Counted from the stretch's first letter, positions 13,859-26,080 are shown. The stretch: 64,000 nucleotides of DNA from Dermanyssus gallinae (GCA_003439945.1 QVRM01005597.1:62001-126000), one strand, 5' to 3'. Notes: generated by a model not told the origin, from the letters alone. Translations and numbers: made by a program.

Positions 13859-16353
13859 AAATCTGTGGTGTGACTTCGCTGCGTGCCGTATAGCCAGCCA
13901 GTCGCAGAGTTCAAAATGCATACAAGGTGTACCGACAGGTGTACATAATCAGGGGGGACCTGGGCAACCTGGGAAGACCGATTTCCGGGGATGCCAAGTG
14001 GATCAGTAAGTAAGACCAAATGTTACAGCAATTTTTCTCTAAATATGCAAGTGCTGCTGCTGCTGACGACGACAACAGCTAGGAAGCTAGCAAACGGCCG
14101 AGCTGTTCACACAGCAATGGATGTATAGCTTTGAACAGACAACAACAACAACAACAATACGTTTATGCAACGTTTGTCTGTTTGTCTTGTTTGATAAACG
14201 AAGTGTTAATCCATCTAGTCTCTATGATGGCGACCGTGCCGTCGTCGTAACGTGGACGGGATTGATGGCTACACTCTGGTGGCAATGCGCCAAAAGGGCA
14301 GGAATGGGTGCTGTTATGATGACTAGTGGCAGATAAATATCGTTATTGTTATAACGGTATAATTAATAATAAATAGTATATATATATATATATATTGATT
14401 ATTATCACTACCATTATAAGATTAAATAATAAACAGATAAGGAAAGAGCTACTCTACACTTCTACACAGCGTTTTGAAAAGAGTACCGTCATTTATTATT
14501 ATTATCATTATTACTAGTAGTAGTAGTAGTAGTAGTTTTAGTAATAATAGGCGATTGTGATATTTATGACATTCGTGGTTTTCAATAAAACTAAGAGATA
14601 AATAAAATAGTACTAATAAGAAACATAAGTTAATAATTAACATACTTCTCAGACAAGTCAAAGTCAGAAAAGTGGTGAGAATTATATGTTGCGGCGTAAA
14701 AAGTTTATGGTTTCGGCAGACATTTTAAACGTTTTTGTGAGTTTTCTAAAAAAAACGCACCCTTTCTTCTCGTTGCCAACAACAGAGAAGACTTTGAAAA
14801 AAAAGATTTCTGAGCATATTTGAGCAGGAGTAGCATAGCACCTTATCAGATCTGAGGTCAGCGCAAAGCATATAAAAAAAAAATATATATATATATATAC
14901 TTTACGTTGACCTCAGTAAAGTCGCAGGAAGTCTCTTTTGCAAAGCCTTCTCTATTGTTGGTAACGAGAAGAGGGGTAGATGTGGATATCCAGATGTAAT
15001 ATACCGTCACCGCGGAGACGGTCACCTGCCAGTATGGTTTCGTCGTTGAAAAAAACGTCAATAACTAGAAGCAGGGAGTCTTGAAGTCTTGTGCGCGTCT
15101 CTGCGCATTCTCAGCTAGCAGCTGTTCGGGAAACGGACGAATAGCACAGCACGATGTATACAGACGTCATCGAGACACCCTTCCACCACCACCCAACAAC
15201 AACAGCAACAACAACAACAGCAGTCACCGGGAAAACAACCGGCCGATCCCCGAACTACGACGGAAAACACCACCAGGGGGCGTTGTGGCCATCAGCGGCG
15301 GCGGCGTCGGCGGCGGATGGGTGAGGAAAACGGGCCACCGAGCGCGGTGGAGGATCAAGGAGGGAAGAAGATCTATCGAATCTATCGTTGTTGTAGCAGG
15401 AGCATGGTAGCGGCCACAGCAACAGCAGCAGCAACAACAACCACAGCTGGCTCAGCTCAATGGAATTGTCCTTCAAACTCGATGTCCGTCCACCATACCT
15501 TGGGATGGTGCGTTTCGAGGCAGTTGCTTGTCATGAGCAGCAGCAATAGTCGCTTTCGTGCGTGAATGCACGATTGCCTCCGATTGCCCACTGGCCCAGC
15601 CCAGTGGCTTCAATTAAGAAGACCGAATAACGGTTGATCTCGCTGTGTCTCTCTCGGGATTTCGCTCTGTGTCTCTCTCTCGAGATCTCTCTGTGCGTGT
15701 TTCTCTGACCGGTCGCTGCTGGACGCGCGTCGAATCGCAATGTATAGACCGGTTAGTATTATGGAAATCTATAAGTACGGTAACGAGTAGACAGACTTGC
15801 AATCAATTGGTGCTAAACATGATATATATTTAAAAAAAATATTGTGATGATTTATTCATAATTTACAATATATATATATATATATATATATAGAAAATAT
15901 TGTGATGATTTATTAACCATTTACTATATATATATATATAATAGTATTATGACATTCTTTATATGTTTTTATAGATCAGCGGACGCCGTCTCTGTTTGAC
16001 ATTTCATTCCTATTACGAATGGATTTTTTGCCGTTTTTCTATAAAACACAAATATGACAGCTGAGTATGACTTGCTTCATGGCTATAGTTGTAAGGTAAA
16101 ACTAAAAAAGATAGATTCGGGTATTTCGACTTGGTAACGGCGTTTGCTGGGCACAACCTCAACCACTCTCTGTGTCGTTCGATAATTTCCGCGGGTTTCA
16201 CGATGATTCTACATGTATGCAATGCCAACGGAAATGCGATAGGGTAGGTAGGATACCATGCCACACAATATCAATGGCGGATTTAGTACGATAAAGGTAT
16301 ATGGTTGTAAATATCTTTTAACTCAGCCGGGGTTCTAATAAATTATTAGATTT

Positions 16354-16357
<4 letters not shown>

Positions 16358-16421
<64 letters not shown>
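16358..16421. repeat. (TA)n microsatellite upstream of SSADH
   Basis: About 64 bp of TA repeat. A second tract at 16522-16541 ends six bases before the proposed SSADH start, so the 5' untranslated region or promoter is itself TA-rich. Confidence 0.95.
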
Positions 16422-16423
<2 letters not shown>

Positions 16424-16546
16424 CATAATTTATTTAAGTGTAGCAAAATATACGTTTGTAATGTTGTGTGATGTTGAGGATGTGATTCAAAATATACATA
16501 ATTGATGTAACTAAAAAAAAATTATATATATATATATATATAACGT

Positions 16547-18063
16547 GTGCATGCATGCGTCTTGAAGGTGTCGCTGAAGTTGCTCGGTCGATCGGCCGAA
16601 GCGGCGGGCATCGTCGCGAAGTCGACAGGAATGAGCACGAAGCTAAGGACAAAGTTGATGTGGACGCCGTGGATGAGCACACCGATGAGGTCGTTGAGCT
16701 TGCTGCGTACTCAGGCCTACATTAACGGCCAGTGGACAGATGGAGCCGATGGCGATACATTTCCGGTCGGTAACTGACTTTCACCTACATTGGTGCTGAT
16801 GCCCCCTTCCAGGGCGGCTCTCTTTGGCCACTGCCAGTCTAGCGATAATCGCCCTCTAGATTAACGATTTGCCATAAAGTGCTATCGGTTGAATTGCTCA
16901 TATGCCATACACCCACACATACCTACCAGATCTCGCCATAGTGGATAATTGAGGTGGAGAAACGTAGACCTTGACGTTACGCTTAAGAATATTCAAGACT
17001 CCTACCAGCGTGTTTGGGTGAACTTTGCTGTAGCAGCTGCTGGAAGTCTTCTAACGTTAACTGGTGAAAGTAGCATAGACGTATTGACAACAGTTTGCAA
17101 ACGTAAGAGAAGTAAACATGAGGCATGACAGAATCTGTGCTGTGATGCCTCATTTGTACCTCTCCGATGTTTGCAAACTGCTGTCATTTTCATTTTATTC
17201 AAATAACCATTTGGTTCAATAACCTACTACCTATTGACATGAGTCATACGCAATAAGTTGTCACGTGAGTCTTTAGGATCTTGCGAGAAATTTTAACTAC
17301 GGAGATTTTGTTTCTACTCGATCCCACCTCTAGTAGATCGTCGAGGCGTGCGACAACCCTCTTAGTGCTTTTTTGTATCGAGGCATACATATTCGTTTGT
17401 AGGATATTGTAGACTATGGATGAAATTGCTTTAGCATACGTGGAATGGATGGCTATTGCTTACTTAGCACTAGTAAGTTTATTGGACATTTTTGTTGATT
17501 GGATACATTGTTAGCGCCTTCTTACGACTGGCATCACTGTACGTTTTCCTTGGTTGGTATTGTTGTCGTTATTCAATATCCGGCTAGACAGGTGTTCAAT
17601 CCCTCGACGAATGAGGAAATCACTCGCGTCGCCGATTGTACCGCTGACGATGTCAACAAGGCAGTGTCGGCTGCCTCGAAGGCGTTCGAGAACTTCAGTC
17701 GCACCTCTGCCAAGGAGCGGAGTAGCTTACTTCGAAAGCTGTTCGACTTGCACAACCAACACCAGAAGGTTTGTCTCTCTGTTAGACGTTAAACTTCCCT
17801 CTGATTGAATACACGAAGAGCGGCGAAAAGCTTAATCAAGCACATGTATCTACGCGTCCTGACCATGATCATGAATGCCCCTCTAGCGTTGTGCTTTTTG
17901 TGTAATAAAGTCTTAAGCAAACGCTGCATTGCATGGTTCATTCTGGCCTTACGGAGTTTGGACGATTTACACACGACTCTATCGTGACTCTGCTGTAAAT
18001 TCAAAATTAGCAGGATTGAGTTTAGCAAGCAGTTAGCTCGCTTATGAGTCGGCTTTCTCTTTT

Positions 18064-18117
<54 letters not shown>

Positions 18118-19556
18118 TAATACTCGTATATATTTAACCCGCGGTTTTGATATATATATATATATCAATTATGGTTGAATTGTGCGTATTGCAGGAGCTG
18201 GCGGAGTTGATGACGCGCGAGAATGGCAAACCTCTTCGGGAGGCGACGGGCGAGATTATGTACGGAGCCTCTTTTCTCGAGTGGTTCTCCGAAGAAGCGA
18301 AGCGAGTCTACGGCGACATCATTCCTGCAGCGACCACCGACCGCGAATTGCTTGTTTTTAAGCAGCCTATTGGCGTGGCCGCCATCATCACGCCAGTCAG
18401 TGTCTAACTAGTAGTGAATTGTTGAATCCATTAAATGTATTTGTTTTATACAGTGGATACAATATATATGTATATATACCCTACACACTCACTGCGAGGT
18501 CTAAGACATCATATGTTACTACGCTTGTAAAACACATTTATCAGTTTAACGTCTATGCAGCCGACGTTAAGCGACCGGACGTATTAGCATTTTTGTAATA
18601 ACAGAGTGCTTAGTGTTCGAAACCAATGACAATGACACCGCAAACATAACGTTGGTGGCAGGAAGATCACACATACGTATATATACACAGAACGAAGAGC
18701 GGGAGAGAGAGAGAGAGGAAAAGCGCGCGCCCCTTTTTGTTGTCACAGAGGGCAAACAAAAAAACAGACCTATCGAATAATTATTAAAAATATTAAATCG
18801 AAAAAAAAACAGACCTAATAATAATCCTTCCAAGGAGAGCAGATTGGATAGCAGCAGGTAAGTGTGACTTAAGCAAACTGTGCGGTGCTTGCAGTGGAAC
18901 TTTCCGAACGCGATGATCACGAGGAAGATCGGAGCAGCTCTTGCCATTGGGTGCTCGGTCGTGGTCAAGCCGGCACCGGACACACCGTTATCGGCACTGG
19001 CCATTGCCGAGCTGGCCGAGCTTGCCGGCTTCCCTCCAGGCGTCGTCAACATCCTGCCCGCCTCGGAGCGGAACACGCCTGCCGTGGGCACGCGCATGGC
19101 CACCCATAGTGACATTCGCGCGCTTAGCTTCACCGGCAGCACAACTGTTGGCAAGGTAGGCCTTCACGGTGCCGTCATGTCGTGTCGTGGTGACGGCATT
19201 GGCCATGTATGAACATGCGGTTGGATGCGCACGTTTGTGTGCTTCTGCGTGAGGGCGTGACGAAATAGAGCGTTGAAACAAGAAAGAGAGAATTCTGTGC
19301 AAGTGGACTGGTCATCTTCTTCTTCGTTTGCTGCTGCTGCTTTTGTTGTTGTTGTTGTTGTTGTTTTAGCAACCGAAATCCGTTAGTCAATGTCCTGTTT
19401 GCTGTTGGTATAATTTGTGCGGGTGTGTGTAGAAGATTTGCTTTTGGTTTATTGTTTCCTTGCTTGTTATACCAGTATTCTTAAAGTTATCACGACTGCA
19501 GTACGCCATCAGAGATTCGCGACATGGCGCTGATAGGCCAAAGTACTTATTAAATA

Positions 19557-19590
<34 letters not shown>

Positions 19591-20876
19591 GTAGTTCAAT
19601 AAGTTCTTAGAATGAAAACCGAGAATTTTCCAAATCATGTTTTAAAAAATTTTTCTTATTCGATATACTCCCCGAGAAGCTCAATACACTTTTCCCACCG
19701 AGATTTCAGAGCTTTCATACCTCTTGAGTAGAATTCCGCGTCGTTAGACTGAAAATAGGCATTGACAGCAGCCTTAACCTCTTCATTGCTGGAAAAACGC
19801 TTTCCACCGAGACTATTCTTCAAATGTCCGAAGAGGAAATAATCAGAGGGGGCCAGGTCTGGAGAATAGGAGGGTTGTTCAATAAGTTCGAACCTCAGTT
19901 GGGCCAGTTTTGCCGATGCTTGCCGGGACTTGTGTGCAGGAGCATTGCCCTGGTGAAACGGGACAACCTTCTTCTGCAAAGCGGGCCGTTTCACGATGAG
20001 TTCTTGCTAACGGCAGTCCAACAGTCTTGCATAATATTCTCCTGTGATCGTTTTACAGCTCTCAAGGTTGTCGACCTGCATTATTCTACGTTGGTCTTAA
20101 AAAACTGTAGCCATCACCTTTCCGGTCAATGCCGTTGTCCGCACCCTCTTCGGAGGTCCTTCATCAGGTGCACACCATTGGCAAGATGCTTCTTGGGTCT
20201 CGGGAGTGTAGTGATGAACCCGGCTTTCATCGACGGTCATGAATCTGCACCATAAATCCGACAGATTATTCGACATCTTGGCCAAATTTCGCTGTAAAGC
20301 CAAAACAGGCGCGTCTTTTTGGCCTTGGTTGAGCAAATGCGGCAGCCATTTTGCTCTAAGCTCTTTCATCTTCAAGTTTTCGTGTAGGATAAAATGCACA
20401 CTGCCTAAACTAATCCCTAATGCCTCCGCTATTTCCTTAATGTTCATTCGCTTATCTGTGCCAAGAATTTTTTGCACTTTCTCTACGTTTTCCTCATCAG
20501 TTGCCGTTTTTTGGCCTCATGGACGTAGTTCATCCTCGGTGCTCCTGCGACCTCTTTTTAACACATTAATCCAGTTGGAAACAGTGGCAAAACATGGCGC
20601 AGAGTCACTGTACGTCTCGTCTAACTCAATTTTTACTTGGGTCGCATTCCAACCTTCGAAATAAAAATGCTTGATAACCACTCGAAACTCTTTTTTCTCC
20701 ATTTTTAAAAATCACGCCGATACGTTGCACGGGAAAAGCTATCAAACGAATTCGCAACGGCCAATCACCATAATATATTGAGTGCTAGCAGTCGAAAAGT
20801 TGCAGTTCCTATTAGCGGTGAAAGCGTGCCAAAATTCGAATTCTAAAAAGCTCATTCTAAGAACTTATTGAACTAC

Positions 20877-20918
<42 letters not shown>

Positions 20919-21360
20919 CATGTGGGCCTCCTCGAGTGAACGAGTGATGATTGATAATAATTATCGTTTTCCGTCGAGTTCAGATCACCCTTCAAAGCGT
21001 TAATTATTAGCAAACGTTCTTGACAGATGGGTTATTGATTTATGTTGCAGTTGTTGCTGACTCAGTCTGCGCCAACAGTGAAGAAGGTTTCCTTGGAGCT
21101 TGGCGGAAATGCGCCGTTTATTGTATTTGATTCAGCCAATCTGGAGCGTGCTGTGCAGGGTCTCATGGCGGCAAAATTCCGTAATACCGGCCAGACGTGC
21201 GTTGCTGCCAACCGGGTGTTCGTGCAGGACGGAATCTACGATCGCTTATAGGCACGTCTTTGATTATATATATATATATATATACATATATCATTCATAT
21301 TGAGTTTGCATATAGCATTGATACATATACTATAGCCAGCTGAGAGACGTGTCATTCGAG

Positions 21361-21446
<86 letters not shown>

Positions 21447-22146
21447 ATATATATATATATATATTCAATTTTTTTTCAAGTTTCAAGTAGATAAACGACT
21501 TTTAGATCTAATGTAATATATAACAGCTTGGAGGCTCTTTGCTTTACACTAACAATGTACCTTAACGTTTCACATTTTTTCGGTAATAATGCAGAATTTC
21601 AGTATTTTAGAATAATGTTTAACACTTATATCATTCGTTGAAAACACGACATTTTAAATCTGGAAACAAAATATGGGGGGATCCAAACTTGTCAGTGTTC
21701 AGTAGATAAGTAGCGCCTATCAGTCGCGTAGACATTTTCGCCCTAACCTAAACTTGGTAGACGCACAACGTATAGAAACCGTAATGTGTACTATTATATT
21801 ATAGTGGTAGATTTTATTTTTAGTTTGCTGCGTACGCTGTGACGTTTTGGAGGTCCACTGACGTTCGATTGCATTGCAGAGCATTTGGTGGCCACAATGA
21901 AGTCGAGTTTGAAGGTGGGTGACGGCTTTGACGAAGGCTCGACGTGTGGACCGCTCATTAACGGCAAGGCCGTCCAGAAGGTCCGACAGCACGTCGACGA
22001 CATCCGAGCCAAGGGCGGCCGCATTGTGCTCGAGGGCAGTTTCAAAGGAAACTTTATTGATCCAATCGTGGCAATCGACGCCACACCCGAAATGCAGGTT
22101 CGTTCAGCCGCTCTGAGTTACATCGCTGATATATACAGCTGCGGTG

Positions 22147-22199
<53 letters not shown>

Positions 22200-22463
22200 A
22201 TATATGTATATATAATATATATATCACCGTGCTTTATCGTGCACTGATGCTCCGAGTTTAGTTTCTGGATTGTTATTGCTGCTGTAGCAGTGTCTGTCGT
22301 CAAAACAGTGTTGATAGCATTGATCAGATGTTTGGAATAATTTGTCGAGTTTTTACCGCCACCACTCCGTACGAAATTAGAGCGCTGCATCAGTTTAGTA
22401 TCGGATACGAAATCAAACTGCCTATTTAAAATGTATTTGGATTACTCGTGGACACGGAACGGA

Positions 22464-22497
<34 letters not shown>

Positions 22498-23129
22498 TTT
22501 TTGAGCTTGATTATCCGATTAAGAATTTAAATCGAGACGTAGAGAGGGTATAGTTCAAAGGAAAAGATAGGGAATCTCGTGCATACAAGGGACTTTGTTT
22601 GGGCAGGTGACAATGTTTCAGTCTTTGTTTTTCACTCATCCGCAATCACTTTCGTTAGGTTTTCTTTGTTTGTATGGATCGGCGTTAAACGGAGAAGTGC
22701 ACGGTCCCTAAACATGTTCCATCCATCCATGCGAAAGGATTAACTATTGTCTGAAGTTGAACCGTGCGTTTAACCGGACCCGTCTTTCGTATCGGCGGCC
22801 CACGATTTTACGTGCAGGTGTACCACGAGGAGACGTTCGGCCCCCTGGTCGCGGTCTGTCGTTTCCGCACCGAGGATGAGGTGATTCGATTGGCCAACGT
22901 CTCCGACTTCGGCTTAGCGGGCTACTTCTTCTCGCAAAATGTCGCACAGGTGTTTCGGGTCGCCAAGCAGCTTCAAGTCGGCATGGTCGGAGTCAATGAG
23001 GGCCTCATATCAGCGGCACAGGCGCCGTTCGGCGGCATCAAACAGTCGGGAATCGGCAGGGAGGGCTCGCGTTACGGCATCGACGAGTACTCAGAAATCA
23101 AATACGTATGCGTAGGTGGACTTGAGTGA
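16547..23129 (+). CDS. ALDH5A1: Mitochondrial succinate-semialdehyde dehydrogenase, seven exons
   Basis: Exons: 16547-16765, 17592-17768, 18195-18395, 18895-19155, 21051-21251, 21880-22097 and 22818-23129. They encode about 529 residues (human 535). The enzyme oxidises succinic semialdehyde to succinate with NAD+, the last step of the GABA shunt in the mitochondrial matrix. Landmarks in order are [44 protein letters not shown]; the ITP/WNFP junction; [34 protein letters not shown] with the general-base Glu; NTGQTC with the nucleophile Cys; YHEETFGPL; and the C-terminus [19 protein letters not shown]. The first 45 residues are Lys/Arg-rich and suit a mitochondrial presequence, but the start is the least certain part. 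The exon 5/6 junction lacks one base and shows an in-frame TAG (21249-21251) beside a GC-type donor. Human Cys342 of the CxC redox switch is Ala here. Intron 4 holds a mariner. Confidence 0.93.
18066..18113. repeat. (TA)n microsatellite in SSADH intron 2
   Basis: About 48 bp of TA repeat, 80 bases before the acceptor of SSADH exon 3. Confidence 0.95.
19588..19615. repeat. Mariner left inverted terminal repeat
   Basis: 28 bases identical to the complement of 20852-20879, preceded by the TA target dinucleotide at 19586-19587. Confidence 0.95.
19656..20702 (-). pseudogene. Mariner transposase, inactivated by three stops
   Basis: A single frame of 349 codons from ATG at 20702 spans a normal-length mariner transposase with no frameshift. 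It is broken by TGA (20519-20517), TAA (20099-20097) and TAG (20009-20007). The N-terminus [18 protein letters not shown] and the [19 protein letters not shown] stretch are the DNA-binding helix-turn-helix part. In the catalytic part the first Asp is kept in [16 protein letters not shown] and the third in [14 protein letters not shown]. The second, normally in a HQDNAPAH motif, is Gly (FHQGNAPAH). Point decay only, so it is certainly not an active enzyme. Confidence 0.93.
20852..20879. repeat. Mariner right inverted terminal repeat
   Basis: Exact complement of the left terminal repeat at 19588-19615. Followed by TA and the remainder of the split TA microsatellite. Confidence 0.95.
21360..21465. 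repeat. (TA)n microsatellite in SSADH intron 5
   Basis: About 105 bp with two short TACATATA-type interruptions, 110 bases after the irregular donor of SSADH exon 5. Confidence 0.95.
22151..22216. repeat. (TA)n microsatellite in SSADH intron 6
   Basis: TA tract with TGTATA interruptions. A second pure tract at 22468-22495 lies in the same intron. Confidence 0.93.
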
Positions 23130-24231
23130 ACGAGTTGTTAGATCGAGTCGTTCAATGAACGGAATCAGTGCATAGCCAGCCACCTTGGAAACTACCCGGT
23201 CACGTTTAGCAGAAGATAAACAGATTAGGTAATGATAACGACGACGCTACAATGACGGTACGCGTAACGTGGCAATAGCCATTCTCTCTGTGTGTGTGGC
23301 ACCTTGCGTAACATTTGAGGGGAATTTACGTGTGTAACCGAATGCCAATGTACATCATGTCTTCGGCGAGCAATACTTGACTAAGCGGGCTAGGTATGTG
23401 AAATAACGATTTAGGCGCAGCCTAGCGCGACAATGATGTCTAGCGATGCTGAACCTTCAGCCTTTGACTGTCTTCCAATACAGCTGGTTTACTTTCGAGT
23501 GGGACGCATAACTGCATTAAGGGCACTTTCGACGTTTGAGCAGTGTTTGATGTCACTAATTGTGGACAAATACTATCTGCCACTGTTTAGAATATATATA
23601 TATATATATATATATACATCAACGTGGGGATGTATGTGTGTGCGTGTTAGGTTAATTTATAGTAATATTTCTTAAGGGTGGCTAGATCACTATATGATGG
23701 TTTAAATCCATTTGCCATATCTTGCTTGCTAAGGGTGAGCAAATAGTAGCCAAAGCTGATTTTACCAGCGATATACAGTAAAACATTCCAATAAATGACG
23801 TTGTTGACCAAATGCTTGTTGAATATAAGTTATCACTAGTAAATTACAGATATTTGTTTACTATATGCGTCACTAGCGGCAATGTCTCTGAGACACGTCG
23901 ATATATGTACATCCACAGGTTTCACGCGCCTAAATTTACTCTCAAATAAAGACATTTTATTTTTGTAATTATTAAGAAGGTATGCTCTAACATCATCTAT
24001 GGTGTCTAAAAACAAATAATGAATCTACTGAAAGAAAAATAAGAACGCGAATCTTTACAAGTCGAGTGTTGTACGGACCGAGCAATCCGCTTTATGTTTT
24101 AAGTGTTGTTTAATATTTAGAGATTGAATTCGTTTGTAATTGTCACGGTTTTATTAGTGAGCGCAGTACGATTAATTATCGTTTTTTGGCGTGGCTAATG
24201 TTAGTTCCAAGGATACTATAACAGTTAGTGA
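23130..24231. other. SSADH downstream region
   Basis: Begins with the SSADH 3' flank; an AATAAA is present at 23946-23951 and could be used, though closer non-canonical signals cannot be excluded. Contains a short (TA)n tract at 23591-23614. No other gene recognised. Confidence 0.4.
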
Positions 24232-24295
24232 CTATTATTATTATTATTATTATTATTATTTTTTTTTTTTTTTTATTATTATTATTTATTATTTA
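24232..24295. repeat. (ATT)n tail of retroelement copy B
   Basis: ATT repeat with an internal T run. Read on the minus strand it is the (AAT)n 3' tail directly following the 3' untranslated region of the retroelement at 24236-25896. Confidence 0.85.
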
Positions 24296-25895
24296 TCATA
24301 TTTAGTTAATACAATTGTGAGGTATGAACGTTTAAATCATGTTTATCCTGCTCTGTTCGCTTTCTGTCAGTTCATGGCGCCTATAATGGAAGCCACGTTC
24401 CCTCTACACACGGCCAAAGACATCATCTGTCTCAAAAACATGGCCTCGCGTCGATCGCCCGTAACGTCTTCGATTCGTTTCCGATGTCTTGCAGGAGTTT
24501 TGCTGTACCTGTGCTAATGGGGCCGAGTGTCTCTAATGCAATGGGTGCAAAGTGGTAGCTTCTAGATAGTTCTAGATACTTCCTCCGTTTTTCAGATTCC
24601 GCACGTTCTGCTACCCATCCCGTCTCGACTGCGCTGTGACGTAAATATGATAACGCCGCCGTGCATGAAACCGTTACATCCCATACAAGGCATTTTCCGT
24701 GCGACCACAGCGGGATGGTGACCCCGTCAGGTCTCAACTCACTGCTGCCATTAAGACCTACTGGTTCGGGCGTAGATGGTATCCCTGCCCTTCTAAGAGC
24801 TCTTCTCACTATGGCGTTGAGTTCAGCGTGCCTTGTAAGTCTGCCGGGGCTTTTTGGACAGCTTAACGGGTGTAGGCCGTCCGAGTCAACCGGTTGGCCG
24901 CATGAGAGGCACGTGAAGGGCTGGCAGACGGGGGCGCCTATCCTAAGAGCTGACACCATGCGGAAGGGGTTTGGATCCAGCATGGTGCCAAGCTGACGGG
25001 AGGGTAGCGCTTGAAGCCAGCCCCCGCTGAAAGGATGTTGAGCCGCTAGAAAGACGGCACGTTCTCTTGCTGATGTAAGGTTATTCATTATCTCTCGCGC
25101 GGACTTCTTAGTTTTGTACGCGTCAAGAAGTTTCTGACTCACGTGCTCTCTCAGAGGGCCAGGGTCGAGTTGACTCCTGATTGTGGCGTCTGCCAGCGCG
25201 GTTGCCTTTTTCAGTTCAATCTTTGCTTCCTCACCAAGAAGTGATTCTGCCAGGGAGCCAAATTGATTCAGGGATGCAGCATAGCACACTGCAGCAAGAT
25301 CCGTAGCTCTTCTTATTCCAAGGCCTCCGTTGTCGATGGGGAGGCTAGCTCTCTCCCACGTGTTTCCTTCTAAATTAATGTTAAGTACCTCGCTTAGAAT
25401 GCTTCTGATGGTCTCGTCATAGGCTGCAAGACCCTCCACGTATTTCAGGGTCTGGCATGTTCGTAGCATGTAGACGAATCTTGGTGAACCAAGACTGTGT
25501 CTCCATAGACACAGAGCCACCTGTGGGTGCATATTGGTCAGTCGTGGGCGAATTTTTACCAGGGTCTCTCGTTTAGCATCGAGAGCGCGTGGGATTCCTT
25601 CGGCCATTACGGGAGAGCCTAGAACATCTAGGTTACCCTGAGTTACACAAGATATCCCAGGAAGTGCTTCCATGATTTCTTGTATAGCTTGCGCCTGATC
25701 TTGAAGGGTGCCTCCGACAGCTAAAACTTCGCATTTGGCTGCATTGAGAGTCAGTCCTCCTGGTTCCTCAAAATTCAGTATAGTTTGCAGATCTCTCGCC
25801 ACGGCATTTGCGGGACCCCCCAAGACAGCGTCGTCTAGGTACCAGACATTGAAAGGGCTCTGTAGGCTTGATACCAGATCCGAAATGCCGAGGCA

Positions 25896-25896
<1 letters not shown>
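24296..25896 (-). pseudogene. Non-LTR retrotransposon copy B: RT C-terminal half plus restriction-like endonuclease
   Basis: Minus-strand frame open from about 25894 to 24432. It begins inside the reverse transcriptase: FNVWYLDDAVLGG carries the YxDD catalytic motif, followed by LTLNAAKCEVLAVGG and WERASLPIDNGGLGIRR. A cysteine-histidine motif (CLSCGQPVDSDGLHPLSC) and then RPDGVTIPLWSHGKCLVWDV follow. That RPD...D spacing after a CCHC knuckle matches the restriction-like endonuclease of R2/R4-type elements. A frameshift near 24430 moves the last residues (VCRGNVASIIGAMN, stop) to another frame. The 3' untranslated region contains CAATTGTGAGGTATGAACG (plus-strand sense) and ends in (AAT)n. The 5' end is cut at an (AAT)n tract, so most of the RT and all upstream parts are absent. 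Confidence 0.85.
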
Positions 25897-25975
<79 letters not shown>

Positions 25976-25984
25976 TATTATTAT
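25897..25984. repeat. (ATT)n tract between two retroelement copies
   Basis: About 88 bp of ATT repeat with two ATC interruptions. It is the 3' tail of fragment A0 (25985-26080) and directly abuts the 5' truncation of copy B. Asparagine-rich translations across it are artefacts. Confidence 0.95.
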
Positions 25985-26080
25985 GTTTGCGAGGTTTGAA
26001 TGTATATTTCATTAAGTGCTCCCGGTTGATTTCATCAACGCATAGAGCCAATGATAGAGGCAACTTTGCCCCGGCAGATC
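25985..26080 (-). mobile_element. Retroelement copy A0: last codons and 3' UTR
   Basis: Minus strand reads CRGKVASIIGSMR and a TGA stop (26037-26035), matching the C-terminus of copies B (CRGNVASIIGAMN) and D (CRGNAASILGAMG). Then come about 50 bases of related 3' untranslated region (CATTCAAACCTCGCAAACAT) and the (AAT)n tail. Only this terminal fragment remains. Confidence 0.75.

Larger units (their letters stand above)
12137..16357. other. GC-richer low-complexity region, no gene identified
   Basis: Unlike the AT-rich spacers, this stretch is full of (CT)n, (CAA)n, (CAG)n and (CAGA)n runs, typical of arthropod promoters, 5' untranslated exons or regulatory introns. Long frames occur, the largest 218 codons on the minus strand at 13757-13101, but they translate into arginine- and serine-rich or polyglutamine-like low complexity with no recognisable domain. 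A hairpin is visible at 13647-13671 (GCATAGAAGC, loop TTCAT, GCTTCTATGC). A (TA)n tract is at 15869-15893. An unseen neighbouring gene could start here. Confidence 0.35.
19588..20879 (-). mobile_element. Complete mariner element in SSADH intron 4
   Basis: Perfect 28-bp inverted terminal repeats, CAGGTAGTTCAATAAGTTCT... at 19588-19615 and its complement at 20852-20879, enclose 1292 bp and one transposase frame. The element sits between TA dinucleotides inside what was a single (TA)n microsatellite (19558-19587 and 20880-20916), as expected for the TA target of Tc1/mariner elements. It lies antisense to SSADH. Perfect terminal repeats beside a transposase with several stops suggest moderate age or cross-mobilisation. 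Confidence 0.95.
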
